DNA of 64,000 nucleotides from Akkermansia sp. (GTDB lineage: Bacteria > Verrucomicrobiota > Verrucomicrobiia > Verrucomicrobiales > Akkermansiaceae), in contig JAKSOU010000002.1 of the NCBI GenBank assembly GCA_024405435.1, positions 1 to 64,000 on the forward strand. Reading direction: 5' to 3'. A program made the position numbers and the translations under genes. The notes under the pieces are model-generated. The model was not told the origin of the DNA. It saw nothing but the letters and a program-made list of their open reading frames with translations, and ran no database searches. How positions within the stretch are numbered: the first letter of the stretch is position 1; each line of letters starts with the position of its first letter. Below, in pieces: positions 44,179 to 52,424 of the stretch.

Positions 44179-45167
44179 TGCCCGATACCCCCGCACAGCC
44201 GCTGCCGCTGCTGATGAACCCGAAGGCGGGCAGCCTCTTCCGCTCCGGGCTGGATGCCTGGCTCAAGGCGCATGCGGAGGGGTTGCGCATCATCCCCACG
44301 GAATCCGCGGACGACCTGACGGAGCAGTGCCGTCGCTTGGCGGACGCGGGGGAGCCCGTGGTGCTGGCCGCCGGGGGCGACGGCACGCTCATGCGCGCCG
44401 CGCAGGGGCTCATCGGCACAGACACCGCGCTGGGCATCTTCCCCTGCGGCACCATGAACGTCTTTGCGCGGGAGATGGGCATCGGCTCCCGCAACTTCGA
44501 CCTGGCGCTGAGGGCCGCGCAGGGTGACGCCCGCCAGATGGTGGATGTCTTCACCGTGAACGGCAATCCCTTCCTGCAGCTGGCGGGATTCGGGCCGGAT
44601 GCCACCATCGTGAAGCTCATCAAGCCGTGGATGAAGAAGCGCCTTGGCGCGCTCTCCCACGCGCTCACGGCCATCCAGGTGGCCACCAGCCACCTGCCCG
44701 CCATCACCGTCACCCTGCCCAACGGCGAGACCGTGCAGGGCACGCAGGTGATCTTCGGCAACGGCAAGCGCTACGGCGGCGAGGGGCACCTCTTCGCCGG
44801 GGCCAAGTACGACGACGGGGTGCTGGATGCCGCCGTGTTCGGCATGGAGGGCGCGGGCATCCTGTATGAAATCCTATCCTACATGCTGCTCAACGGCATC
44901 AACGACCACAACCTTGGCGATGCCACCAAGATGTGCCGCATGGAGGGCTGCACCGTCACGGCGGACGCCTCCCTTGACTACGAGCTGGACGGCGACTACA
45001 CGGGCACCATCCGCCCCGGAGAGGAAGCCGTCATCGAGCGCCTGCCGCGGCAGCTCAAGGTCTGCGTGCTGGAGGAGCAGGTGCCCATCACGCCGCTGGA
45101 CCACGTGAAGGCACACCCCATGGTGCGCGCGTTCATGAAACGCCTGCAAGACATCAAGGACTACTAA
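44178..45167 (+). CDS. Diacylglycerol/lipid kinase family protein (YegS/DagK-like)
   Basis: This 329-residue protein has the DAGK catalytic domain: LLMNPKAGS (nucleotide loop, residues 11-19), VLAAGGDGTLMRAAQGL (GGDGT motif), LGIFPCGTMNVFAREMGI and the C-terminal beta-sandwich with YGGEGHLFAGAKYDDGVLDAAVFG. Such enzymes phosphorylate diacylglycerol or related lipids at the membrane. The one-base overlap with cdsA suggests recycling of diacylglycerol to phosphatidate for CdsA, an inference from context. Confidence 0.9.
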   Translation: MPDTPAQPLPLLMNPKAGSLFRSGLDAWLKAHAEGLRIIPTESADDLTEQCRRLADAGEPVVLAAGGDGTLMRAAQGLIGTDTALGIFPCGTMNVFAREMGIGSRNFDLALRAAQGDARQMVDVFTVNGNPFLQLAGFGPDATIVKLIKPWMKKRLGALSHALTAIQVATSHLPAITVTLPNGETVQGTQVIFGNGKRYGGEGHLFAGAKYDDGVLDAAVFGMEGAGILYEILSYMLLNGINDHNLGDATKMCRMEGCTVTADASLDYELDGDYTGTIRPGEEAVIERLPRQLKVCVLEEQVPITPLDHVKAHPMVRAFMKRLQDIKDY

Positions 45168-45173
45168 ACCGCC

Positions 45174-46850
45174 GTGAACCGGGTCTCCCCCACCGCCAAG
45201 GCCGTTCTTGCGGCTGTTCTGTTTGCACTGGTATGCGAACTGGCTGATCCGATGCCATGGCATAGCGCGGTCATGACGCTGCTTTCTATCGGCACTGTGG
45301 CCATGCTGTCGCTGCTCTCATATTCGTTGCTTCGCACGTGGGCGCTTGCGGTATGGATTCCCTATCTGCTCATCATTGGCCTGACTGCCTACATGAAGCA
45401 TGCATACAACCTGGCGCTCGACCCGTACATCGTCTCCCAGATAATCGGCGCCTCGCCCCAAGATTTCGCCCAGTTCGCCAACTTTCGCAACATCGGCGTG
45501 TTCTGCCTTATCGCCTTGTCATGCACCGGCACTCTGCTGCTCCTTTTCTGCGTGTACCGCAAGGCGCCGCGGTGGCGCATGCTTTGTCTTTCCATCATTG
45601 GGTTGGCCCTGTGCGCGGGCATGGGGTGCATGGTGCAGGAATCCTGCCTCTCCTACAACGAGCATGAGGGCCTGGGTTCTCCCGGTATCATCTACCGGCT
45701 TCCCAACACGTACAGGCTGGCAAAGGCCCGCAACACCGCCCTGTTCCAGAAGGTGGCAGCCCTGCCGTCTCCTGCAGACAAACCCTCGTCTATCTCCACG
45801 CTCCGGGGAGACGAAGGGTGCATTTGCATCCTGCACATCGGCGAGAGCGTGCGGGCGGACCGCCTCTCCCTCAACGGCTACGCCCGCGACACCACGCCGT
45901 GGCTGCGGCAACACGCTGCGGAGCTGGTGAACTTCACGGACTGCACCGCCATCTCCACCCTCACCACCAACTCCATGCTCACCATCCTCACGGATGCCGC
46001 CGGCAACATGGAGCGTGAAATCTCCCCGCAGCTGGACGCCCGCTGCGGCAACGTGATGGACATCTTCGCAGCGCACGGGTTCGGCTGCTATGGCTTCTTC
46101 ACCAGCAAAGTGAGGGATGTCCATGAAACCTGGGGCTCCGCCTTCGAGCGCCTACAGCAGCTCATTTCCGCCAAGGCCGCGGGCGTGTACGAGTACGGCA
46201 ACACGGATACGGGCGACTACAACCCCAAGCTCCAGCTGCCCATCATCCACAAGGTGCTGGAGGAAACCTCCGGCAACCGCTTCCTGCTCATCAACAACGT
46301 GGGCAGCCACTCCCCGTTCTTCGCGTACGACCAGGAGCACCCCGCATTCACCCCCACCAGCCCGGAAGCCCTGCACAACGCCCCGCACACCAACCCGCAG
46401 GCCGCGGAGATGACCTCCAACGCCTACGACAACACCATCCGCTACACGGACGAGTACATCCGCGACCTGTTGGAACCCTTGCGCGGCAAGCCCTACCTGT
46501 ACATCTACGTGAGCGACCACGGCGAGCCCGTGGGCGAGAACAACGAGTGGACCCGCGGCAACCCCAACTTCCACCGCACGCAGTGGTGCAAGGTGCCGCT
46601 CATCGTCATCGCCTCCCCTGAATTCGAGCAACTGCACCCGCACTTTGCGGAAGCCCTGGCGCAGCTGCGCGCCCACGCCACCCTGCCCTGCGCCCATGAG
46701 AACATCTTCCATTCCCTGCTGGGCGTCTTCGGCATCTCCACCCCCTACTACAACGCGGAGCACGATCTCTCATCCCCGCAGTGCAAGCCCTACACCGGAC
46801 CCCACCCCGCCCGCAACGGCGAACCATCCGACGGCTTGAAGTGGGAGTAG
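45174..46850 (+). CDS. EptA-like phosphoethanolamine transferase (alkaline-phosphatase superfamily)
   Basis: This 558-residue protein has five hydrophobic segments in the first 155 residues and a periplasmic catalytic domain. Motifs match lipid A/oligosaccharide phosphoethanolamine transferases: ILHIGESVRADRLSLNGYARDTTPWL, the Thr-rich nucleophile region TAISTLTTNSMLTIL, a conserved NVGSHSPFF and YIYVSDHGEPVGEN with metal ligands. These enzymes move phosphoethanolamine from phosphatidylethanolamine to lipid A or other glycans, often giving cationic-peptide resistance. Translation appears to start at GTG 45174, 6 nt after the preceding stop, so it is part of the cdsA lipid operon. Confidence 0.85.
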   Translation: MNRVSPTAKAVLAAVLFALVCELADPMPWHSAVMTLLSIGTVAMLSLLSYSLLRTWALAVWIPYLLIIGLTAYMKHAYNLALDPYIVSQIIGASPQDFAQFANFRNIGVFCLIALSCTGTLLLLFCVYRKAPRWRMLCLSIIGLALCAGMGCMVQESCLSYNEHEGLGSPGIIYRLPNTYRLAKARNTALFQKVAALPSPADKPSSISTLRGDEGCICILHIGESVRADRLSLNGYARDTTPWLRQHAAELVNFTDCTAISTLTTNSMLTILTDAAGNMEREISPQLDARCGNVMDIFAAHGFGCYGFFTSKVRDVHETWGSAFERLQQLISAKAAGVYEYGNTDTGDYNPKLQLPIIHKVLEETSGNRFLLINNVGSHSPFFAYDQEHPAFTPTSPEALHNAPHTNPQAAEMTSNAYDNTIRYTDEYIRDLLEPLRGKPYLYIYVSDHGEPVGENNEWTRGNPNFHRTQWCKVPLIVIASPEFEQLHPHFAEALAQLRAHATLPCAHENIFHSLLGVFGISTPYYNAEHDLSSPQCKPYTGPHPARNGEPSDGLKWE

Positions 46851-46865
46851 CCCGCGCGAATCGGA

Positions 46866-46895
46866 TTGACAACACGCCCAGCCCTGTGGCAAACT
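46866..46895 (+). promoter_or_regulatory. Possible promoter of the AAA+ ATPase gene
   Basis: TTGACA (46866-46871), an 18-bp spacer and CAAACT (46890-46895) lie 12 nt before ATG 46908. The -10 box is weak. Confidence 0.45.
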
Positions 46896-46907
46896 GGCTG
46901 TACCTCT

Positions 46908-48875
46908 ATGAACAACCGCGACATATACGCCGACCGCCAGGCCATGGAGCTGCGCCTGGCCGCACTGTGCGATTTCGTGACACGCTCCGGCAAATACCGC
47001 GAAAGGGATTTCCGCGAGGTGCTGCGTCTGGACGCCATGAATTTCCTGCTGTACCTGGCGGCGGCGGACGGCAAGCTGGTGAAGGATGAGCTGGACTACA
47101 TCTGCGGGGTGTTCTGCTACCGGCTCACGGAGGAGAAGTGGCAGCGCTACATGGCGGAGCGCGGCATCACGGACGAGGCCTACCCCACCTCCGCGCCGTT
47201 CTCCCTGCACACCGTCATCCAGGCGGAGAACGCCGTGGCGTCCCGCGGCTACCACCCCACCATGATCTACATGGAGAACATGTTCGAGCTGAGCGAGCGG
47301 ATGCTGCAGGCGGGCGCCAGCCCGCTGGCGCGCAACGCAAAGGCCGCGGCGCGGGCGCGGCGGGACGCCTTCATCGAGTTCCTGGTGGCCTACACCGAAA
47401 AGCACCTGCGCAGCAAGTGGAGCACGCGCGATTTCCGTTTCGCCTTCAACCTCTCCCAAGCCAAGGAAATCGCCAAGATCGCACCCCATTACGATGATTT
47501 CAAGAAGCTGCTCACCTCCATGAAGGAGGCCACGCAAACGCGAATCGCCAACCTCGGCTCACACCGCGACGGCTACCAACACTTCCTGCGCGACCTAGAG
47601 GACTTCGCCATCTACATCATCTCCGCAGACGGGCGAATCACGCCGGACGAGACCACCATGATGCGCTTCTACCTGGACTCGCCCGTGGACGCCGTATCCC
47701 TCCAGGAGCGCATCGACTGCGAGGGAATCCACCCCGCCGGAATCCTGGACCGCTGCCCGCAAACCATGGAGGACTGCATCCGCGACGACCGCTACATGGC
47801 GGAGCGCGGGCACACCGATTTCAAGAGCGGCCCCGCCGTCATCAAGGCGTTCGAGGCGTTCGGCAAGGAATTCATCATCGCGGATTCCCAGACCACGGAG
47901 AGGGAGATAGACGCCTACCTGCGCTACATCACCCACCTCAACCGCATCTACAACAACGCCTTCCCCAGCACGCTCACCGAAACCGCCACGCTAGACCAGG
48001 CATTCTACCAGGAGGCCAGGAACACCCCCGCCGACCGCGATTCCGCGCCCGGCGAGCCCTCCTCCCAGCTGCCGGAGCTCATGGACGAGCTGAACGCGCT
48101 CACCGGGCTCACCGCCGTGAAGGAGGAGGTGGCCTCCATGGTGCACCTGCTGGAGGTGCAGCGCATGCGCCAGGCCCGCGGCATGAAAACCATCCCCACC
48201 TCCAACCACCTGGTGTTCTCCGGCAATCCCGGCACCGGAAAGACCACCGTGGCCCGCCTGCTGGCCCGCATCTACAAGGAGCTCGGCATCCTCAAGGGCG
48301 GCACCCTGGTGGAGGTGGACCGCTCCGGCCTGGTGGGCGGCTACGTGGGCCAGACCGCACTCAAGGTGCAGGAGGTCATCAAGCGCGCACTCGGCGGCGT
48401 GCTCTTCATCGACGAGGCCTACACCCTCTCCCAGAGCAAGGGCGAGAACGATTTCGGGCAGGAGGCCATCGACACCCTGCTGAAGGCCATGGAGGACCAC
48501 CGGGACGACCTGATTGTGATTGTGGCGGGCTATCCCAAGCTCATGGAGCAGTTCATTGCGAGCAACCCGGGGCTGGCCTCGCGCTTCAACAAGTTCATCC
48601 ACTTTGAGGACTACACGCCCGCGGAGCTGCTGGCCATCTTCGAGAGCATGTGCGGCAAGAGCGGCTACAACCTTTCAGATGCCGCCAGGGACAAGGCGCG
48701 CCGCGTGCTGGAGACCCTGCACGCGCAGCGCACGGAAAACTTCGCCAACGCTCGCGAGGTGCGCAACCTTTTCGAGCAATCCGTCACCCGCCAGGCCAAC
48801 CGCCTGGTAGCCGTCTCCAATCCCACGGATGCACAGCTGGCCGGAATCGAGCCGGAAGACGTGCCGGAGGATTGA
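46908..48875 (+). CDS. CbbX/SpoVK-like AAA+ ATPase with TerB-like N-terminal domains
   Basis: The 655-residue protein has, in its first 380 residues, two helical TerB-like modules (YLAAADGKLVKDELDYICGVF and YIISADGRITPDETTMMRFYL, each with a DGxxxxDE pattern). The C-terminal AAA+ domain is of the CbbX/SpoVK group: ELNALTGLTAVKEEVASMV, Walker A GNPGTGKTT (about residue 440), pore loop VGGYVGQTALK, Walker B VLFIDEAYTL (about 498), sensor VIVAGYP and arginines in NAREVRNLFEQSVTRQANR. CbbX remodels Rubisco, but none is expected here; relatives in other clusters act as generic remodelling ATPases. The target is unknown. Confidence 0.85.
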   Translation: MNNRDIYADRQAMELRLAALCDFVTRSGKYRERDFREVLRLDAMNFLLYLAAADGKLVKDELDYICGVFCYRLTEEKWQRYMAERGITDEAYPTSAPFSLHTVIQAENAVASRGYHPTMIYMENMFELSERMLQAGASPLARNAKAAARARRDAFIEFLVAYTEKHLRSKWSTRDFRFAFNLSQAKEIAKIAPHYDDFKKLLTSMKEATQTRIANLGSHRDGYQHFLRDLEDFAIYIISADGRITPDETTMMRFYLDSPVDAVSLQERIDCEGIHPAGILDRCPQTMEDCIRDDRYMAERGHTDFKSGPAVIKAFEAFGKEFIIADSQTTEREIDAYLRYITHLNRIYNNAFPSTLTETATLDQAFYQEARNTPADRDSAPGEPSSQLPELMDELNALTGLTAVKEEVASMVHLLEVQRMRQARGMKTIPTSNHLVFSGNPGTGKTTVARLLARIYKELGILKGGTLVEVDRSGLVGGYVGQTALKVQEVIKRALGGVLFIDEAYTLSQSKGENDFGQEAIDTLLKAMEDHRDDLIVIVAGYPKLMEQFIASNPGLASRFNKFIHFEDYTPAELLAIFESMCGKSGYNLSDAARDKARRVLETLHAQRTENFANAREVRNLFEQSVTRQANRLVAVSNPTDAQLAGIEPEDVPED

Positions 48876-48986
48876 CCCGCCTGCCCATCAACCGGGCGGC
48901 AAAGAGCCGCCCGGGGTATCCCCCGGACGGCTCCCAACGCTGACAAGGTCTCGCATAGCGAGCTTGAAAGCACAAACACACACATG

Positions 48987-49008
48987 AAAAAAACGGCGTT
49001 CTCACGCC
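48987..49008 (-). terminator. Intrinsic terminator of the tiny RNA
   Basis: A 5-bp stem GGCGT/ACGCC with a GAGA loop is followed by a run of seven U on the minus strand. Confidence 0.6.
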
Positions 49009-49027
49009 TACAATTGTTTCCAATTGC
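48987..49027 (-). ncRNA. Candidate tiny RNA of about 40 nt
   Basis: On the minus strand, downstream of a TTGCCT/TATACT promoter, the sequence forms a hairpin CAATTG-GAAA-CAATTG (49026-49011), then GGCGT-GAGA-ACGCC followed by GTTTTTTT (49008-48987), a clear intrinsic terminator. A GTG-initiated frame runs through the terminator but looks non-coding. It could be a regulatory RNA or the product of early termination. Confidence 0.45.
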
Positions 49028-49033
49028 ACGGCC

Positions 49034-49063
49034 AGTATACAGCATTCCTAATGCTGTAGGCAA
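49034..49063 (-). promoter_or_regulatory. Promoter with a dyad as spacer (left copy of the second cassette)
   Basis: On the minus strand, TTGCCT (49063-49058) and TATACT (49039-49034) flank an 18-bp spacer that is a dyad, ACAGCATT/AATGCTGT (49039-49057). It is the best promoter of the four dyad copies and reads toward the tiny RNA. Confidence 0.6.
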
Positions 49064-49186
49064 GACTTTTTTTCAAAAAAGTGCAAAAAAAGCAGATTGC
49101 GACCCAATCCGACCGTGCGCGGAACGGACGATTCAAACCGCGAAAATTTTTAAGCGCCTTATTATTAAGGTGTTGTAATTTTTTCT

Positions 49187-49216
49187 TGCCTACAGCATTA
49201 GGAATACTGTAGGCAT
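49187..49216 (+). promoter_or_regulatory. Promoter with a dyad as spacer (right copy of the second cassette)
   Basis: TTGCCT, the dyad ACAGCATT/AATACTGT (49192-49210) and TAGGCA follow the same layout in the opposite direction, reading into the 3' end of trpB as antisense. The -10 box is weak, so this copy may be mainly a binding site. Confidence 0.4.
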
Positions 49217-49225
49217 GCCGGACAC

Positions 49226-50467
<1,242 letters not shown>

Positions 50468-50507
50468 GATGGTGTATCAGTTTTCCCCGCGCCGCGGCGG
50501 GCGCGCG

Positions 50508-50537
50508 CATACTACCACACCGCACCCGCTCCTGTCA
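50508..50537 (-). promoter_or_regulatory. trpB promoter
   Basis: On the minus strand, TTGACA (50537-50532), an 18-bp spacer and TAGTAT (50513-50508) leave a leader of about 35 nt. No trp attenuator or T-box is visible in that short leader. Confidence 0.6.
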
Positions 50538-50555
50538 ACCGGAATAACACGCGGG

Positions 50556-50594
50556 GGATTTACGATTTACGATTTGCGATTTACGATTTGGAAA
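50556..50594. repeat. GATTTAC heptad array
   Basis: Five tandem GATTTAC/GATTTGC heptamers lie between trpB and merR, related to the arrays at 26279-26319 and 33341-33385. Confidence 0.7.
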
Positions 50595-50624
50595 GTTCGC
50601 AGCGCGTGCAGACGCGCTATGGGC

Positions 50625-50653
50625 TTGACGCGCAGGGTGGCGTGTGGTGGAAT
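50625..50653 (+). promoter_or_regulatory. Promoter of the MerR-family gene
   Basis: TTGACG (50625-50630), a 17-bp spacer and TGGAAT (50648-50653) lie 14 nt before ATG 50668. Confidence 0.5.
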
Positions 50654-50667
50654 GAGGGGCAATCCCC

Positions 50668-51162
50668 ATGCCGCAGCAGAAGTACACCATATCCGATTTG
50701 TCAGAGAGGACGGGGCTGTCCATCCACACCCTGCGCTTCTATGAGAAGGAGGGGCTTTTGCGGCACGTGGAGCGCACCAAGACCGGGCGCCGCATCTACG
50801 GGAACGCCAGCATCGGCACGCTCATGGGCATCCTGTGCCTCAAGCGCGCGGGCATCACCCTGCCCCAGATCAAGGAGTTTTTCGATGAGACGATGCGCGG
50901 GCCGGAAACGCTGCCGCACCGCCTGCGGATGCTGGAGAAGGCCAAGGCCAAACTGCTGGCCGCTCGCGAGGAAATCGAGCACGGACTGCAGATGGCGGAT
51001 TTCGGCATCGCCGGCTGCCACCAGGCCATGGAGGCCCTGGCGGAGGGTAAGAACCCGGATATCGCCTTCCCCTTCCTCACCCGCGAGGGCGTGGCCGCAT
51101 TCCCCTTCATGAAGGACGACGAGGGCCGCCTGGTACCCGACGACCCGCCCGACATAGACTAA
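50668..51162 (+). CDS. MerR-family transcriptional regulator
   Basis: The 164-residue regulator has an N-terminal winged helix-turn-helix (YTISDLSERTGLSIHTLRFYEKEGLL, residues 6-31, then RRIYGNASIGTLMGILCLKRAGITLPQIKEFF), a dimerisation coiled coil (about 85-115) and a short C-terminal region with a single Cys (GIAGCHQAM). It lacks the Cys pattern of metal or SoxR sensors, so the effector is unknown. Members activate or repress promoters with unusual spacers. The dyad-spacer promoters at 17.2-17.4 and 49.0-49.2 kb are conceivable targets, which is speculation. Confidence 0.85.
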   Translation: MPQQKYTISDLSERTGLSIHTLRFYEKEGLLRHVERTKTGRRIYGNASIGTLMGILCLKRAGITLPQIKEFFDETMRGPETLPHRLRMLEKAKAKLLAAREEIEHGLQMADFGIAGCHQAMEALAEGKNPDIAFPFLTREGVAAFPFMKDDEGRLVPDDPPDID

Positions 51163-51187
51163 CCCCAAACCCCACCAAACACACACT

Positions 51188-51319
51188 ATGACCAAGAGAC
51201 TTGCACTCGTCATCGCCCTGGGCGGCCTCGCCGCGCTGGCCGCAGCCGCCGCCCTCATTGCCCTGCAATCCCGCCGCGATGTGCGCGACATCTACGGCAT
51301 GCTCGACAAATACGAATAG
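51188..51319 (+). CDS. Small single-span membrane protein (43 residues)
   Basis: ATG 51188 opens a 43-codon frame: a Lys/Arg start MTKR, a hydrophobic helix LALVIALGGLAALAAAAALIAL and a polar tail QSRRDVRDIYGMLDKYE. The lipid-spanning helix with a charged tail is typical of small bacterial membrane proteins. It lies 25 bp after merR and may be co-transcribed. No family is recognised. Confidence 0.5.
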   Translation: MTKRLALVIALGGLAALAAAAALIALQSRRDVRDIYGMLDKYE

Positions 51320-51402
51320 CTGCCGCGGAGCCTGGAAGGGAGAGAAAACACTCCCGCCTTGGCCACGTGACGCAAAAAAGTTGGGATTTGTTAAAATTAT
51401 GC

Positions 51403-51430
51403 TTGCCAAATGGGGGAAAGGGTGTATATT
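51403..51430 (+). promoter_or_regulatory. rpmI promoter
   Basis: TTGCCA (51403-51408), a 16-bp spacer and TATATT (51425-51430) lie 9 nt before ATG 51440. Confidence 0.6.
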
Positions 51431-51439
51431 TCTCCCACC

Positions 51440-51649
51440 ATGACCCGCAAAGGTGGTATCAACAAGACACGTAAGGCTGTTGCCAAGCGTTTCAAGGTGA
51501 CCGGCACGGGCAAGGTTCTGCGTCGCAAGCAGGGTAAGCGTCACATTCTCCAGAAGAAGTCCAGCAAGCGCAAGCGTCAGCTTGGCAAGCCGGCACTGGT
51601 GGACGAGACCCAGGTTTGGGCAGTCAAGCAGAACATGCCCTTCGCCTAA
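51440..51649 (+). CDS. rpmI: Ribosomal protein bL35
   Basis: The product is a 69-residue basic protein: MTRKGGINKTRKAVAKRFKVTGTGKVLRRKQGKRHILQKKSSKRKR, the classic L35 pattern, with a C-terminal extension ALVDETQVWAVKQNMPFA. It is a structural component of the 50S subunit. It is followed by rplT as in most bacteria, but infC is not directly upstream. The start is set by the promoter and the conserved N-terminus. Confidence 0.95.
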   Translation: MTRKGGINKTRKAVAKRFKVTGTGKVLRRKQGKRHILQKKSSKRKRQLGKPALVDETQVWAVKQNMPFA

Positions 51650-51744
51650 AGCCGAGGAACATGGCAACCAAGCCAAGCATCCGTCCGCAAAACGGGCGGC
51701 CTCCGTGCAGCCTTCCCCCCGTGGGATAGAGCGAACGAGACTGC

Positions 51745-51774
51745 AAGGAGGTGAGGAAGAACAGTTTGCTCACC
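51745..51774 (+). promoter_or_regulatory. Sequestered strong Shine-Dalgarno in the rplT leader
   Basis: AAGGAGGTGA (51745-51754) is a near-perfect anti-16S match but lies about 40 nt before the rplT ATG. GGTGAG (51750-51755) can pair with CTCACC (51769-51774), hiding it. This may be part of ribosomal-protein feedback control. Confidence 0.4.
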
Positions 51775-51794
51775 AACAAATAGAATAGAAAACT

Positions 51795-52178
51795 ATGGCA
51801 CGTGCTACAAATGGGCCCGCCTCAAGGGCTCGCCGCAAGCGCATCCTGCAGCGCGCCAAGGGCTTCCGCGGATTCCGCAGCAAGCTCTTCCGCTACGCGA
51901 AGGATGCAGTGTACAAGGCATGGCAGTATGAGTACCGCGACCGCAAGAGGAGGAAGGGCCAGTTCCGCCGCCTCTGGACGGCGCGTATCTCCGCCGCCTG
52001 CCGCCCCTTGGGCCTGACGTACTCCCGCTTCATGGAGGGACTGAAGGCAGCGAACATCGAGCTTGACCGCAAGGCCCTGGCGGACCTGGCGGTGAACAAC
52101 CCGGAGGCCTTCAAGGCGGTCTTCGAGCAGGCCAAGAAGGCCATCGATGCGAAGGAGGGTGCAGTACTCGCGAAGTAA
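51795..52178 (+). CDS. rplT: Ribosomal protein bL20
   Basis: The 127-residue product has the L20 signature: RRKRILQRAKGFRGFRSKLFRYAKDAVYKAWQYEYRDRKRRKGQFRRLWTARISAACR, then LTYSRFMEGLKAANIELDRKALADLA. L20 is essential for early 50S assembly and in other bacteria represses its own operon. A 145-bp spacer with a sequestered Shine-Dalgarno separates it from rpmI. An intrinsic terminator follows 26 nt after the stop. Confidence 0.97.
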   Translation: MARATNGPASRARRKRILQRAKGFRGFRSKLFRYAKDAVYKAWQYEYRDRKRRKGQFRRLWTARISAACRPLGLTYSRFMEGLKAANIELDRKALADLAVNNPEAFKAVFEQAKKAIDAKEGAVLAK

Positions 52179-52204
52179 AACCCGCAAAACATCAACCCCA
52201 TATC

Positions 52205-52238
52205 CCCGGGCTGCCGCAAGGCGGCCCGGGCGTTTTTT
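52205..52238 (+). terminator. Intrinsic terminator of the rpmI-rplT operon
   Basis: An 11-bp stem (CCCGGGCTGCC/GGCGGCCCGGG, one G-U pair) with a GCAA tetraloop is followed by CGTTTTTT. Confidence 0.85.
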
Positions 52239-52287
52239 ATTCCAGGGCGGAAATTGCGGTATGCAGGGGGATGCCGCCTGGCGGCGG

Positions 52288-52403
52288 CAATTGGGATTAG
52301 GAGTAGGATTAAGAAGAAAGCCCGTCCGGCGGAACGCCGGGCGGGCTTTGAAATTTCCTGCACGCGCAGCGTGCAGCGCTATTTTACATCCTAATCCTAA
52401 TGA
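52288..52403. repeat. Inverted hexamer arrays around two hairpins
   Basis: A GGATTA-type array (about 52290-52312) and a CCTAAT array (about 52386-52401) face each other across about 75 bp, the same layout as 20915-20994. The interior holds the strong hairpin at 52317-52349 and a TGCACGC/GCGTGCA stem near 52358-52375. Confidence 0.55.
52317..52349 (-). terminator. Probable terminator of the tandem glycosidase operon
   Basis: A 15-bp stem (AAAGCCCGTCCGGCG with its complement, GAA loop, one wobble pair) is followed on the minus strand by CTTTCTTCTT. It lies 75 bp after the stop at 52425. Confidence 0.6.
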
Positions 52404-52424
52404 CGGTAGCCACCAGGTCCAGGG

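Larger units (their letters stand above)
48876..49225. other. 350-bp gap between convergent genes with regulatory elements and a tiny RNA
   Basis: No protein gene was recognised. The gap contains a 9-bp stem CCGGGCGGC/GCCGCCCGG (48891-48913) that may end the ATPase transcript, the candidate minus-strand RNA and terminator at 48987-49027, two dyad-spacer promoters centred at 49048 and 49201, and an AT-rich core with a CCTTA/TAAGG hairpin near 49157-49170. Confidence 0.6.

Noticed and set aside
51661-51729. 22-codon frame MATKPSIRPQNG between rpmI and rplT
   Set aside because: It has no ribosome-binding site and a low-complexity product, and it overlaps a leader hairpin; probably not translated.
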